Notes: a model not told the origin generated them from the letters alone. A stretch of DNA of 64,000 bases from Prolixibacteraceae bacterium (GCA_019163175.1 JAFLKN010000012.1:55891-119890), one strand, 5' to 3'; shown: positions 46,701 through 54,082, counted from the first letter of the stretch. A program made the numbers and translations.

Positions 46701-47263
46701 TTGGTTGATTCCAATGTTGCGCTAAGCGGTTTCGGTTCAACAATCTCAATTGTGTTAAGTGTAACCACGCAGGCCGGAGGAAGAGCATCGCGCATTTCAA
46801 CAGTATAGATGCCGGGCAGGAGATTCTTGAACTCAGCTAGAGTGCTCCAACCCTTACCGATGTTGTATTCGTAAGTACCTGAACCTCCTTTGGGATTTGC
46901 TATGCTTATGATTCCGTCATTCGCACCATAACAGGTAATGTTGCTGCTGCTAACTTCGGCTTCAAGTTCAAAAATATCTACCAGTCCCGATTGAATATCC
47001 CCATCGCAATTGGCCTGATGTTCCTGTACGTCCAGATTAAATGTTCCTGCTGTAGTCCAGGTAATTTCAATAAAATCGGCAGTCGAACTTTGCACCACTC
47101 CATCAATTTTCCAGGTGTAAACCGAACCCGGCAAGCCTAATACCCAATAGCGTTTGTTGGCACCGATACATACCTTATCGGGCATAGCAATCTGGGCAAG
47201 AGCCTGCATGGCTCCTGAAATCAGAATGATCAGCAATAAAATATGTCGAACCCTTTTCAGCAT
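40706..47263 (-). CDS. Giant SprB-repeat surface protein with gliding-motility (type B) T9SS C-terminal domain
   Basis: A 2,185-residue cell-surface adhesin-type protein; signal peptide 1-23 (ends QALAQ). Residues 30-90 are PKD-like. About fifteen SprB-type repeats of 75-80 residues follow, each with CxGxxDGxITI, GGSGxYEYSIDGxxW, LxPGTYTVxMRDA and a terminal IxEP; two repeats lack the first Cys. Next come four related repeats with NYQYSLDGGVY and TGCES, then a cadherin/tandem-95-like domain (ARDDN to DTATVTIGI), then a calcium-binding Asp-rich stretch with thrombospondin-3-like DxDGDG repeats. The last 85 residues (FIPDAFSPNDDNVHDYF to SSVFVSY) are the type B sorting domain. It is probably exported with the adjacent PorP/SprF protein and used for gliding or attachment. 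Confidence 0.93.
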   Translation of the reverse strand: MLKRVRHILLLIILISGAMQALAQIAMPDKVCIGANKRYWVLGLPGSVYTWKIDGVVQSSTADFIEITWTTAGTFNLDVQEHQANCDGDIQSGLVDIFELEAEVSSSNITCYGANDGIISIANPKGGSGTYEYNIGKGWSTLAEFKNLLPGIYTVEMRDALPPACVVTLNTIEIVEPKPLSATLESTNATCLGNDGTILVVKPEGGSGSFEFSLNGGIWTTGYFTGLVPGVYLVEMRDQNVPTCKKSLGSITITKPIPITATLTKIDVSCFAGSDGKITISNAKNGSGIYEYRINGGSWGIGLEFSNLTAGSYTIEMRDFVAQACIVSLPVVNITEPNQLTANVTSANVSCFGSKDGTITIQNSNGGSGTFEYTIDGTSWATKTSYTNLAPGTYYVLMRDANALKCVVSVKEVVITEPLQLVAKVTSTDISCYGAKDGTITISEANNGTPAYEYSIDGIIWQAGSSFAALGPNTYTVQIRDSKGCKETIGTVTIIEPKPLTAIVDFTNATCLGNDGTITITNPENSVSGLYEYTIDGINWFTSGQFTGLAAKVYSVRIRDANLKTCEQPLKDITITEPEPMLANAIKADATCFAANDGKITVSGQTNGSGVYEYSVDGISWTGIPILTGLAPNTYTVQMRDAKATSCLITIGTLTITEPNKLNATATPKHVTCFEGSDGQIIMSDQVGGSGTFEYSVDGINWSAGKVDNLTAKTYSVQMRDAAVTSCIVSLGDVEVKQPEKLRATLIPTHVTCFDGNNGAITITNPVNGVGPYQFSLDGGITWQSNVNFTGLKAKVYTLLVIQDANNCVVALDPVTINQPDKLEATTVHTNETLPGINDGSITINDQKGGSGAYEYSIDGTSWQTNTVFTSLSPATYMVRMRDAAVPDCIINIPVIILPAGSITAEFDHTDVSCFGGFDGTITFKNATGTINFQYSVNNGVNWQSSVFFSGLVAQQYTLMVRDANNILNQSIIGTIEINEPNQIEAVATVTPESFVGANDGALTISGQKGGSGVYQYSIDGTSWKNTPLFSGLASGTYTVQIRDLNATNCFISIPKIIQPAGALSADVSHSNVNCFNGNTGSITITNATGASNFGYSIDGGISWKPVGVFNGLIAGAYDVQIRDAGNIANVVPLSKITITQPTKLSVSFTNYTAPLCYGQSGSFTISGFGGTPPYIGIGDFVLPSGASKVYIISDKNGCIASLPVNMPDPAKIIATSVITSPKCFGENGTVTISATGGTGDLSINGTNLPVGGSLTFNVQAGKSYSFKAIDANGCSSNSISGVMQPSEILKVNITPVTSLCVGGSQTVTISATGGVAPYVSGTGSFTVGIGKHTFTVTDTQGCVASADITISVKDPPADPVLSVSVKPNCLIATGTIKVDSPTGVNYQYSLDGGVYTTATAFANLAPGSTHTVKVKDTSTGCESMASSITIDKIPAAPLAPVASIIQPGCIVPKGTIEVTEPKAGTGFEYSFDGGVFSSVTTFANLDPGSSHNIKVREVLTGCQSATTTVKIDLLPLSPATPVAKITVSPTCNNLDGAVEVTSPLGADLVYSLNGGPYQASTKFDKLLTGTYTIKVKNVKTECESALGTVVVPAIPPSPVLASVAQENPKCYGDPGSISFSISNAPDGNNYVIKYQGGQFTNVKITGGKATVVAYAGDYNIITIEANGCISEEKVNVTITQPSVIAITEKITEIDLKSKKKGEISITISGGTQFAGINPYQIQWSTGQTTTAIKDLNQGAYTVTVTDKNGCTASKVIQIPAPNYPPEARDDNLIAGCYGAAGNLYSDNGYGIDSDPEDDPFFIDVKLIENPKNGTVVINPDLLGSFTYKPNPGYTGIDKFRYAIYDKNHYQGDTATVTIGIAADFDGDGIADATDPDADADGILNLTEGGYTLDSDGDGHPNWLDIDDDNDGIVDNIEGQPYATGYVAPSGRDDNNNGLDDIYDTTQGGTNIVPVDTDLDGTPDFLDTDSDDDLVPDYIEGHDGINADGRPTNVLSGKDTDGDGLDNAFDTVVNGCNNGNAIGSNAPLQDFDLDGKHDWRDENDDDDEYLTRFEDLNVDGDYSNDDIDFDGHPEYLDYGRECDLFIPDAFSPNDDNVHDYFQIYCMIQFPNAKMYIFDQLGNKLYEKENYGNMDFWKTPDQAWWDGTTNNRSAAVNGRKVIPGTYYYVLRLGNGEVKKSSVFVSY
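43850..46960 (-). repeat. Tandem SprB-type coding repeats
   Basis: Within the giant gene, about thirteen units of roughly 230-240 bp recur, each encoding one SprB repeat. Unit boundaries are marked by recurring minus-strand text for ACxGxxDGTITI and YEYSIDG; nucleotide identity is moderate, so the array is older than the one in the next gene. Boundaries are approximate. Confidence 0.7.
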
Positions 47264-47419
47264 TGTCAGAATGGTATCAAAGATATATAACCTATAAATT
47301 AAACTTCGTATTCAGAACAACATTCTCAATACGTTCAAACCATCTGCCGCCCAACTGCTTTTCGGGCAGCGGGCAGCAATTTGATTCCATATTAATAATG
47401 TCATGTTTCATCATTGCAG

Positions 47420-49750
47420 TTAATTGTGATAGATTGGTGATGTGACTGGTGTTGGATTTATAGTAACAATAACCGCTTTTATATCAGAACATCCTTCTGC
47501 TGTTTTTGCCATGATGTAATAGGTTCCTGAACTGGCAACGGCATTTGGTGTAGCTAATGGTGAAGTTGCAGCCAGATCGGTCCAATAAGTCAACACGGTT
47601 CCTGAAGGCAAAGTGCTACCCAATGTAATCGCGGCAAGTTGTAAATCGATAGTGTTTGGGTTACAAATTGGAGCAGGATCGTGAATAACTAAAACCGGAG
47701 TTGGGTTAACTGTTACAACAACAGGTTTAATATCAATACATCCAGCTGCACTTTCAGCCTTAATATAATAGGTTCCTGATGTAACAACTGCTGCTGGCGT
47801 GGCAAGTGCTAAGGTTGCTCCTGCATCAGTCCAATAGGTCAATACTGTTCCTGTTGGTAAAGTGCTTCCTGTGGTAACTGCTGCTGCCATCAGATTAATA
47901 GATGCAGGCGAACATACTGGTGCCGGATTGGTAATTGTCAACACCGGAACCGGATTGACTGTTACAATTACTGGCTTAATGTCAGAACATCCTGCGGCTG
48001 TTTCAGCCTTTATGTAATATGTTCCTGATGCTGCAACTGCTGTTGGTGTGGCCAGTAGTGTGGTTGCTGTGGCATCAGTCCAATAGGTCAATACTGTTCC
48101 TGTTGGTAAGGTACTTCCTGTGGTTACAGCTGCAGCTGTCAGATCAACTGTAGCTGGAGAACACACTGGCCCTGGATTTGTTAAAACCAGAACTGGTGTT
48201 GGGTTTACAACTACATCAACAGCCTCTATGTCTATACATCCTGCTCCTGATTCAGCTTTAATATAATATTTGCCAGATGTTGCCACAGCATTGGATGAAC
48301 TCAATGCAAGGGTTGCGGCAGCGTCGGTCCAATAGGTTAAAACTGTTCCTGTTGGCAAGGTACTTCCTGCTGTAACAGCTGCTGCTGTCAAATCAACTGT
48401 AGTTGGAGAACACACCGGAGCCGGATTGGTAATTGCCAGTATAGGAGCTGGATTAACTGTTACAACAACAGGTTTAATATCGCTACAACCCGCAGCGGTA
48501 GTTCCTTTAATGTAATAAGTTCCTGTTGATGCTGTTGTAGGCGTAGCAAAAGTTAGTGTTCCCGCAGCATCAGTAAAGTAGGTAAATGTAAGTCCTGCAG
48601 TCGATCCTACTGTTACAGCTGCTGCCGTGAGGTCAACAGTTGCTGGTGAGCAAACAGCCAGTGGATCGGTAATTACAACAGTTGGTGTTGGATTTACAGT
48701 TACAGTAACAGGTTTAATATCGCTACAACCTGCGGCTGTAGTTCCTTTTATATAATAGGTGCCTGTTGTTGCCGTAGTGGGAGTAGCATAAGCTAGTGTA
48801 CCTGCGGCATCGGTAAAGTAGGTAAACGTTAGGCCTGCAGTTGAACCTGCTGTTATTGCAGCTACCGTTAGATCGATTGTTAACGGAGAACATACTGCTA
48901 ATGGATCGGTTATAACGACTGTTGGCGTTGGATTTACTGTTACTGTAACAGGCTTAATATCGCTACAACCTGCGGCAGTACTTCCTTTTATATAATAAGT
49001 TCCTGCCGCTGCTGTTGTGGGAGTAGCATAAGTTAGTGTTCCTGCCGCATCAGTAAAGTAGGTATAAGTAAGTCCTGCCGTTGAACCTGCTGTAATTGCA
49101 GCAGCCGTCAGGTCAACTGTTGATGGAGAACACACTGCCAATGGATCGGAGATCACAAGTGTTGGCGTTGGATTTACGGTTACAGTAACTGGTTTAATAA
49201 CACTACAGCCAGCGGCGGTGGTTCCCTTTATGTAATAAGTTCCTGCCCCTGCTGTTGCAGGTGTAGCATAAGGTAGGGTTGCAGCAGCATCTGTAAAGTA
49301 GGTAAATGTCAAACCTGCGGTTGACCCTGCTGTAATTGCAGCAATAGTAAGGTCAACAGTTGAAGGAGAACATACTGCACCCGGATCAGTTATTGTTAAA
49401 GTTGGTTGTGGATTGACGGTCACAACCAAAGTTACTTCGTCGAAACAACCGGTTGCCGCTAACTCTTTAAAGGTAACGGTGTACACCTGTGGTGTTGCCG
49501 GATTTGCCCAGATGATATCTGTAACTGCGGCTGTTGGTGCCGAAATCGTCCATTCCGTTCCGGAGGTTCCGGGCGAAATACTCCACAGAAATGTATTCCC
49601 TGCATTGTCAGGAATAATTTTATAGGGCTCAGTCCCCGGACATACTGATTGAGTAGGAGTAGTGCTTGTTTGTGCCATCACCCCCAGTGTACTGACGAAA
49701 AGCAGCAGTAGCATTGCCAGTCCCTTCAAAATTTGATTTTTTGCTTTCAT
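47420..49750 (-). CDS. Secreted PKD-like tandem-repeat protein with IYH tail
   Basis: The ATG at 49750 is chosen because it begins a signal peptide (MKAKNQILKGLAMLLLLFVS, ending GVMAQ) and is preceded by AAGGAT; the frame is open to 49954 but that part looks like leader. The mature protein has one PKD-like domain (CPGTEPYKIIP to VTVNPQP), then eight repeats of 80 or 83 residues, each beginning CSPxTVDLTAAA and containing a GTYYIKGTTAAGCSDIKP-type string. It carries no canonical T9SS C-terminal domain and ends NPTPVTSPIYHN. The tail closely matches that of the next protein upstream. Probable surface repeat protein, exported by an unclear route. Confidence 0.8.
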   Translation of the reverse strand: MKAKNQILKGLAMLLLLFVSTLGVMAQTSTTPTQSVCPGTEPYKIIPDNAGNTFLWSISPGTSGTEWTISAPTAAVTDIIWANPATPQVYTVTFKELAATGCFDEVTLVVTVNPQPTLTITDPGAVCSPSTVDLTIAAITAGSTAGLTFTYFTDAAATLPYATPATAGAGTYYIKGTTAAGCSVIKPVTVTVNPTPTLVISDPLAVCSPSTVDLTAAAITAGSTAGLTYTYFTDAAGTLTYATPTTAAAGTYYIKGSTAAGCSDIKPVTVTVNPTPTVVITDPLAVCSPLTIDLTVAAITAGSTAGLTFTYFTDAAGTLAYATPTTATTGTYYIKGTTAAGCSDIKPVTVTVNPTPTVVITDPLAVCSPATVDLTAAAVTVGSTAGLTFTYFTDAAGTLTFATPTTASTGTYYIKGTTAAGCSDIKPVVVTVNPAPILAITNPAPVCSPTTVDLTAAAVTAGSTLPTGTVLTYWTDAAATLALSSSNAVATSGKYYIKAESGAGCIDIEAVDVVVNPTPVLVLTNPGPVCSPATVDLTAAAVTTGSTLPTGTVLTYWTDATATTLLATPTAVAASGTYYIKAETAAGCSDIKPVIVTVNPVPVLTITNPAPVCSPASINLMAAAVTTGSTLPTGTVLTYWTDAGATLALATPAAVVTSGTYYIKAESAAGCIDIKPVVVTVNPTPVLVIHDPAPICNPNTIDLQLAAITLGSTLPSGTVLTYWTDLAATSPLATPNAVASSGTYYIMAKTAEGCSDIKAVIVTINPTPVTSPIYHN
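47475..49430 (-). repeat. Tandem 240- and 249-bp coding repeats
   Basis: Markers such as GGTTTAATATCGCTACAACC recur at 48471, 48711, 48951 and 49191 (period 240 bp), and a second class recurs at 47724, 47973, 48222 and 48471 (period 249 bp). Identity is high at nucleotide level within each class, indicating recent unequal crossing-over or gene conversion. Confidence 0.8.
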
Positions 49751-49966
49751 ATCCTTTTTTTCAATCTGTTTACAATTCAATTTCTTTCCCTTTTCCAACG
49801 AATCGTTCAACCTAATTGCGGGCAACACGTGCCCAATATCGTGTTCGGTCACATTCCCGCCCGGGCTTTTCAGGTGAGTAAGCCAAAAGAGCCATCGTGA
49901 CTGTATGCCTGACCTATCTGCTATGTGATTCGAAATTCGTTTATTGGTATTCATAAGTTTATGTTT

Positions 49967-50632
49967 TTATCTGTGATATATGCTTGATGGTGCCGGCAAT
50001 GGGTTGATCAGTTGTGTTGTTTTATCGCTTGGCACTAAATTAATTCCGTATTTGTCTTTGACACTGGTTACCCAGTAGTCAGTGGTTACCGCTGGACCCG
50101 GATCAATGGTTATGATGTGTGTATCGCTTAGGATATTGGTCACCGTCCACGAGTTCGTTCCATCTGTATATATTAATTCCCACGGTGCGGTTCCGGTTAA
50201 GGTCGCTGTGAGTGTGATTTTTTCTCCCGCACAAACTGCCGGAGAAGCTTCAAGTTTGGCAGTTGGAATGGCATTAAGCACTTTCATCTTTCCAATTGCA
50301 ATATTGTTTGTACAGCCTGTTATATCAGTAGCTGTTACTTTAAAGAAATAGATGCCGGGTTCTTTCCACAATACAGTAACCGGCGTACCTGTTTTTCCGC
50401 CAACAAATTCAGCATCGCTCGTTGGGCAATCCGGAATTGCAGTGACGAAATTTTTGGTGGAGTCGCGGTACAATTCCCAGACATAGGTATCTCCGGGTTT
50501 AGGATCAATCTGGAGCTGGGTTGTTACGCCCTGGTACACGACGTTCTGGGCCATGGCAGGAGCCAAAGCCAAGAGCAGAAGCAGTAATACTGCCAGTGCC
50601 GGATAACGTGCTATGTACAAGAGTTTCTTCAA
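49967..50632 (-). CDS. Small secreted PKD-like protein with IYH tail
   Basis: A 221-residue secreted protein; signal peptide 1-28 (ALAVLLLLLLALAPAMA). The mature part has two beta-sandwich PKD-like domains: PKPGDTYVWELYRDS to GIYFFKVTATD with TGCTNNIA, and a second with CAGEKITLTATLTGTAPWEL. It ends LINPLPAPSSIYHR. This tail matches that of the neighbour (NPTPVTSPIYHN) although the two proteins otherwise share little, so it may be a functional C-terminal signal or partner-binding peptide. No type A or B sorting domain. It lies upstream of the larger repeat protein in the same orientation, with a 216-bp leader between them. Confidence 0.75.
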   Translation of the reverse strand: MKKLLYIARYPALAVLLLLLLALAPAMAQNVVYQGVTTQLQIDPKPGDTYVWELYRDSTKNFVTAIPDCPTSDAEFVGGKTGTPVTVLWKEPGIYFFKVTATDITGCTNNIAIGKMKVLNAIPTAKLEASPAVCAGEKITLTATLTGTAPWELIYTDGTNSWTVTNILSDTHIITIDPGPAVTTDYWVTSVKDKYGINLVPSDKTTQLINPLPAPSSIYHR

Positions 50633-50737
50633 AACTGTTTAATTTTTACTATTCAATTTACCAACTTCCTCGTTTCATAATTCAAGCCATCTTTCAATTT
50701 TTCCGGATTTATCGGGTTATTGATTTAGCCTCAATAG

Positions 50738-50978
50738 CCGTAGCCTTCAGGCTACGGTAGAAATGTATGTATAACAAGGGCTTTAGCCCCAATTGATAAT
50801 TTTTTATGGCTAAAGCCAATAACAAACATCAATTTAACCAACGGCATAAATGCCGTTGCTAATGAAAGAACACCAGCCGATAGTTCCGATACTTTTTCAT
50901 TGTCAAACCTTCATTCTTCACACTTTCGATGGTTATTAACCTCGAAAGTTGTTTCCCGTTGGCCTTCCCAATGGCCAA
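50738..50978. repeat. Array of short hairpins (REP-like)
   Basis: At least six inverted repeats: CCGTAGCCT/AGGCTACGG (50738-50757), GGGCT/AGCCC (50778-50789), GGCT/AGCC (50808-50817), CAACGGCA/TGCCGTTG (50839-50858), CTTTCGA...TCGAAAG (50923-50948) and TTGGCC/GGCCAA (50959-50978). The GGCTTTAGCC type also appears at 2.5 kb. No coding sequence overlaps. Confidence 0.65.
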
Positions 50979-51120
50979 ACCGGTTCCAATTTTTTATTTG
51001 CGCCAACCCGGCGCACTATGCGTTTACATCAGCAAAACTCTGGTTTTATTTATAATCCAGAGAGAACTGACATATTCGCAGAGTGCTCAGGTTTAACACA
51101 TCCGGTTATTCTCCATCGCT

Positions 51121-51240
51121 CTTCAGGAGGATCACCGCGTGAAGCGAACAGCCGTGGCGGATCACCACGACCACCGCAGATACCCGGCGGGTTTCCCCTC
51201 AAACCGGATATCCATCGTGGATCGCCCCGCCCCTTATGGG
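51121..51240. repeat. Four degenerate 30-bp direct repeats
   Basis: Units start at 51121, 51151, 51181 and 51211. Each has a GG(C/A/T)GG- or GTGG-type end followed by ATCACCGCG, ATCACCACG, GTTTCCCCTC or ATCGCCCCG at the same offset. Read on the minus strand it gives a ten-residue periodicity (RGDPP or RGNPP), but no start, stop or neighbours support a gene. The stretch is more GC-rich than its surroundings. Confidence 0.6.
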
Positions 51241-51339
51241 GGCTACTTTGGTTACTTTTCATGTTTGTTTTACATTCATTGATGATTTTAAATGACCTGA
51301 CCTTACGAGGCCAATGTGTATTAGAATTTATAGGCTCAC

Positions 51340-52044
51340 TCCCTCAAGGCGGTATTCATTGCTCCACTCTGCGGTAGACAAAATATACCACAGAGGCCAA
51401 TGTTTTTTTCGCCGTTGATTAATCATCACTCTCAATTTGCTTATTTCTTTCTACTTGCTCGCACTGCGTTTACTTTGCGTGCTTCGCGGTTAGTTATTAT
51501 ACCGCAGAGTCCGCTGGCTTATGCGCAGAGATTGCAGAGAAAATGGATCTTTTCAACCGCACATGGCGGTACTTTCCTGAATTACATTGCCGATTTCTAA
51601 ATCATCATGTATCGTGTCGATTGGCTTTCTTCCGGCGCATTCAATGGATTTGCAAAAAGGTTGAATTCCCGGCTTCTGTCCTTTATTCATAAGCATTACA
51701 GTTTTTAAAAAGTATTGAACTACACAGGCACAAAGGCCACACAGTTTTTTATCCATTCGGAAACATTGAGCAACGATTCGGAAAGCTTAAATAGCCATCA
51801 AAATGAAGTGCAATGCGTTAAACTTTACAGCAGGAGCCGAAGCTCAGTATCAGTATTCATTCCCTTTCCCTTTCATGATTTCCATTGCACCGGTTACGCT
51901 ATCCTTCCTGAGAAGTAAGTTTCCCGGGCCTTTCTCCGGCCAGCCAACTTTGATAACTTCGACAAGCTCTGTTTACAAAACTCAGTTACCAAAAACGGCC
52001 GACCGGAAAAAGTATAGGGTTTCACGAAAAAGCAATATCAAACA
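51340..52044. other. Non-coding spacer with eroded sequence
   Basis: No credible gene. The stretch holds the low-complexity texts CTTTGCGTGCTTCGCGGTTA (51472-51491), CGCAGAG-type direct copies (51503-51540) and CACAGGCACAAAGGCCACAC (51724-51743), which resemble non-coding repeats common in Bacteroidota. A minus-strand frame at 51553-51756 is Cys-rich without family resemblance. It may be the remains of a lost insertion. Confidence 0.45.
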
Positions 52045-53154
52045 TTAGTTCTTAGGAACGAATCCAGGAGCAGGTGTAACAGTTGTTGTAAGCTGTGGTC
52101 TTGGAGTCAGGTCGTACTGAGCCTGATCTGTTACAGTGTTTGTACAAGGTGCAACTGCACTAGGATCTAAGTCTTGTAAACTTGCTGTTGTGTAATTGGT
52201 AGCAGCAACATTGTACATTTTACCATCAACTCCAAGAATAACATTTCTTGCAGCAGCAGCATCATTTTCACCAATGTTGTTGTGGTCAATATGTACTCTA
52301 ACAATAATACATTCACCACCAGCACCAACAGCTCCAGTTGCTGCTTTAGCCAATACAGGTGCTGTTACAGGATTCCATGTTCCTGCGGCTAAAATGGCCT
52401 GATCCGGGTAAGCCCATGTAATATCAGTTGCGTCAGTTATGGTTGATTGTGTGTTGTTAGTTAAAGTGAAAGTTGGCTGCCATGAATGAACAAAGTTTGC
52501 AGCAGTAACTGAGAAGAATACATAGTTATCGCCATAATCCATGGTCAGGTTATTAACACTATATACAGCTGATTGAACATCAGTAAGACACTCTAGTGCA
52601 TTGTTTCCTACTGCAGGTAGAGCTCCAGTTGGTAATAAACCAGCGATATCAAGAGTAAAGGCGAAAATAGGCTCAATACGAAATACTTCAATATTGTCAG
52701 CACAACCACCGTTTCCCTCAACATAGGCTACCAATAAGATTCTGTTGGCAGTACCATCAAAAGATTGCCATGAAACATCAATTGTACCTGAAGTGTTTGT
52801 AATTGATTTGTATTTTGCAGCTTCAGCATTTAAAAGGAATTGACTTGTTCCACCATTAGCTTCAGCAGCGGTCAAAGCGGCAGCAATTGAACCCCCGGTA
52901 ATAATCGTACCATTGGTTGTGGCGTTGTAAACAAACCACTGCACATAACCCGTAGTAACCCCAGGATTAACTGTCACATTGTAGTTGTAAACTTTTCCCG
53001 GGATTGGATGCAATGCATCATCCGTGGCGCAGGGTAGCAGTGTAACAGGAGCACAGTTCGTAGCAGGAAGGTTATTTGCATCTTGCGCATAGGACTTAGT
53101 ACCAGCTAAAATAGCCAGAACAAAAAACACGATAATTAAAATTTGCTTTTTCAT
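52045..53154 (-). CDS. Secreted protein of unknown function in the surface-protein cluster
   Basis: A 369-residue protein with signal peptide 1-23 (KKQILIIVFFVLAILAGTKSYA). The mature part is beta-rich, Thr/Ala/Asn-rich and low in Lys, like PKD or Ig-type surface modules; VYNYNVTVNPGVTTGYVQWFV and LTNNTQSTITDATDITWAYP resemble strands of such domains. Four Cys occur early (CAPVTLLPC) and late (APCTN). It ends DLTPRPQLTTTVTPAPGFVPKN without a T9SS C-terminal domain. I do not recognise the family. Its place between giant repeat proteins suggests a part of the same surface structure. A 523-bp region upstream separates it from the nuclease cassette. Confidence 0.78.
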   Translation of the reverse strand: MKKQILIIVFFVLAILAGTKSYAQDANNLPATNCAPVTLLPCATDDALHPIPGKVYNYNVTVNPGVTTGYVQWFVYNATTNGTIITGGSIAAALTAAEANGGTSQFLLNAEAAKYKSITNTSGTIDVSWQSFDGTANRILLVAYVEGNGGCADNIEVFRIEPIFAFTLDIAGLLPTGALPAVGNNALECLTDVQSAVYSVNNLTMDYGDNYVFFSVTAANFVHSWQPTFTLTNNTQSTITDATDITWAYPDQAILAAGTWNPVTAPVLAKAATGAVGAGGECIIVRVHIDHNNIGENDAAAARNVILGVDGKMYNVAATNYTTASLQDLDPSAVAPCTNTVTDQAQYDLTPRPQLTTTVTPAPGFVPKN

Positions 53155-53596
53155 GATAGTAAAAATTTAATTGTTATAAAATTTGGTATTTGTATTAATT
53201 CATAATTTTTAAAACTGGGTTGATAATCAACATACAATTCCGTTTTTCGACGGATTCGGCCCTGCACTTGCAGGTCTTCAGGGTTTAGTCTTTTTAGGAC
53301 CGAAAGGTAGCCACTCTTTTTGTTGTTCAAAAGTCGGGGCCTCGTTGGTACATCCGGAGGATGCTCCGGGTTGCGGCAAATAACCGCTCCCGGGCTGCGT
53401 TGTCGGCCTGGCGGTCCTTTCCCTTTGTTCTGAATCAGGAAGATATTGGGCAGTTTATGTTTGGTCTGCCTGGTTAATTGCATTTGGTACAAGGGAGTTG
53501 GAATATCGCTGATGCCTTTCCCGTTTTGGCTTTTCGCCGTTTCTTTACTGTCTCGAGTTCGTTTCATTTGTGTTAATTTTTATATGTGCATTCATT
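53155..53596. other. Long leader or spacer upstream of the secreted unknown
   Basis: No gene is supported. A minus-strand frame (53151-53567) is open but Pro/Arg/Lys-rich, without signal peptide or family likeness, and overlaps the next start by 4 bp. Short inverted repeats occur, such as CATCCGGAGGATG (53350-53362). Confidence 0.4.
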
Positions 53597-53608
53597 TTCT
53601 TTTTGTTT

Positions 53609-53700
53609 GTTGACTCACCCCGACGTCTGCTGGCAGCCGTCCCCCCTCTCTACACGTAGAGAGGGGGAGGAGCACCTTTAGGTGTGGAGGGGGTGAGTCT
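53609..53700. repeat. 92-bp cloverleaf-like repeat, copy A
   Basis: The outer stem GACTCACCCC (53612-53621) pairs with GGGGTGAGTC (53690-53699). Inside are three hairpins: GACG/CGTC with CTG/CAG (53622-53641), an 11-bp stem CCCCCTCTCTA/TAGAGAGGGGG with loop CACG (53642-53667), and CACC/GGTG (53673-53684). The copy is identical to copy B except for one base. The final six codons and stop of the DUF559 gene lie inside it. Similarity extends a little outside, to about 53597-53702. Confidence 0.9.
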
Positions 53701-54082
53701 CGTTTATTTCCTCCAAGCTTAAAATGTATTCTTTAATTTTTCTCATAACCTTTGGTATATCTTCAACTTCTTCATTTTTAATTCTAAGCACATTTAGATT
53801 TAAACTTTTTAAAATGTTCTCGCGATGCAGGTCGTCTTCCATCTGAAAATCGTGGATCTTACCATCAACTTCTATCACCAGTTTTTTTTCATTACAGTAA
53901 AAATCTGCGATAAAATACAAGGGCTTATTTTTAAACACCTCATAAATAATCGGATGCTGTCTGAGAAACTTAAGATTGAGCAGTCTTCGGTCTCTAAGAT
54001 TTAACCACAAGAGTTTCTCAGAACTGGTTGCATTCTGACGCAGTGTTCTTGCTCTCTTTACCGGTGTTGGACTGTCGCTCAT
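53678..54082 (-). CDS. DUF559-type (PD-(D/E)XK, Vsr-like) endonuclease domain protein
   Basis: A 134-residue cytosolic protein of the DUF559 family, related to very-short-patch-repair endonucleases. Visible marks are ARTLRQNATSSEKLLWLNLR (10-29, the family start), FLRQHPIIYEVF, the catalytic-type run FIADFYCNEKKLVIEVDGK (57-75) with Asp60 and Glu71/Asp73, and LNVLRIKNEEV. Length is usual for the family. The gene stands alone, flanked on both sides by identical 92-bp cloverleaf repeats; its last residues (THPLHT) and stop are encoded by the right arm of copy A. Function is unknown; roles in DNA repair or in moving the repeats are inference. Confidence 0.9.
   Translation of the reverse strand: MSDSPTPVKRARTLRQNATSSEKLLWLNLRDRRLLNLKFLRQHPIIYEVFKNKPLYFIADFYCNEKKLVIEVDGKIHDFQMEDDLHRENILKSLNLNVLRIKNEEVEDIPKVMRKIKEYILSLEEINETHPLHT

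Noticed and set aside
49751..49954. N-terminal extension of the PKD-like repeat protein to 49954
   Set aside because: The signal peptide begins at 49750 with a plausible AAGGAT site; the extra 68 codons have no domain and look like leader.
51121..51240. Possible CRISPR array because of a regular 30-bp period
   Set aside because: The units are degenerate and adjoin each other with no unique spacers, and no cas gene is present.
51050..51262. Minus-strand open frame with repeated RGDPP
   Set aside because: It is only a translation of the 30-bp DNA repeat; no start context, domain or neighbour supports a gene.
51553..51756. Cys-rich 67-codon minus-strand frame, perhaps a gene relic
   Set aside because: No recognisable family and no conserved neighbours; surrounding DNA looks like eroded repeats.
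53151..53567. Minus-strand open frame of 138 codons upstream of the secreted unknown
   Set aside because: Composition is Pro/Arg/Lys-rich and unlike neighbouring genes, no family is recognisable and it overlaps the next start; more likely a leader.
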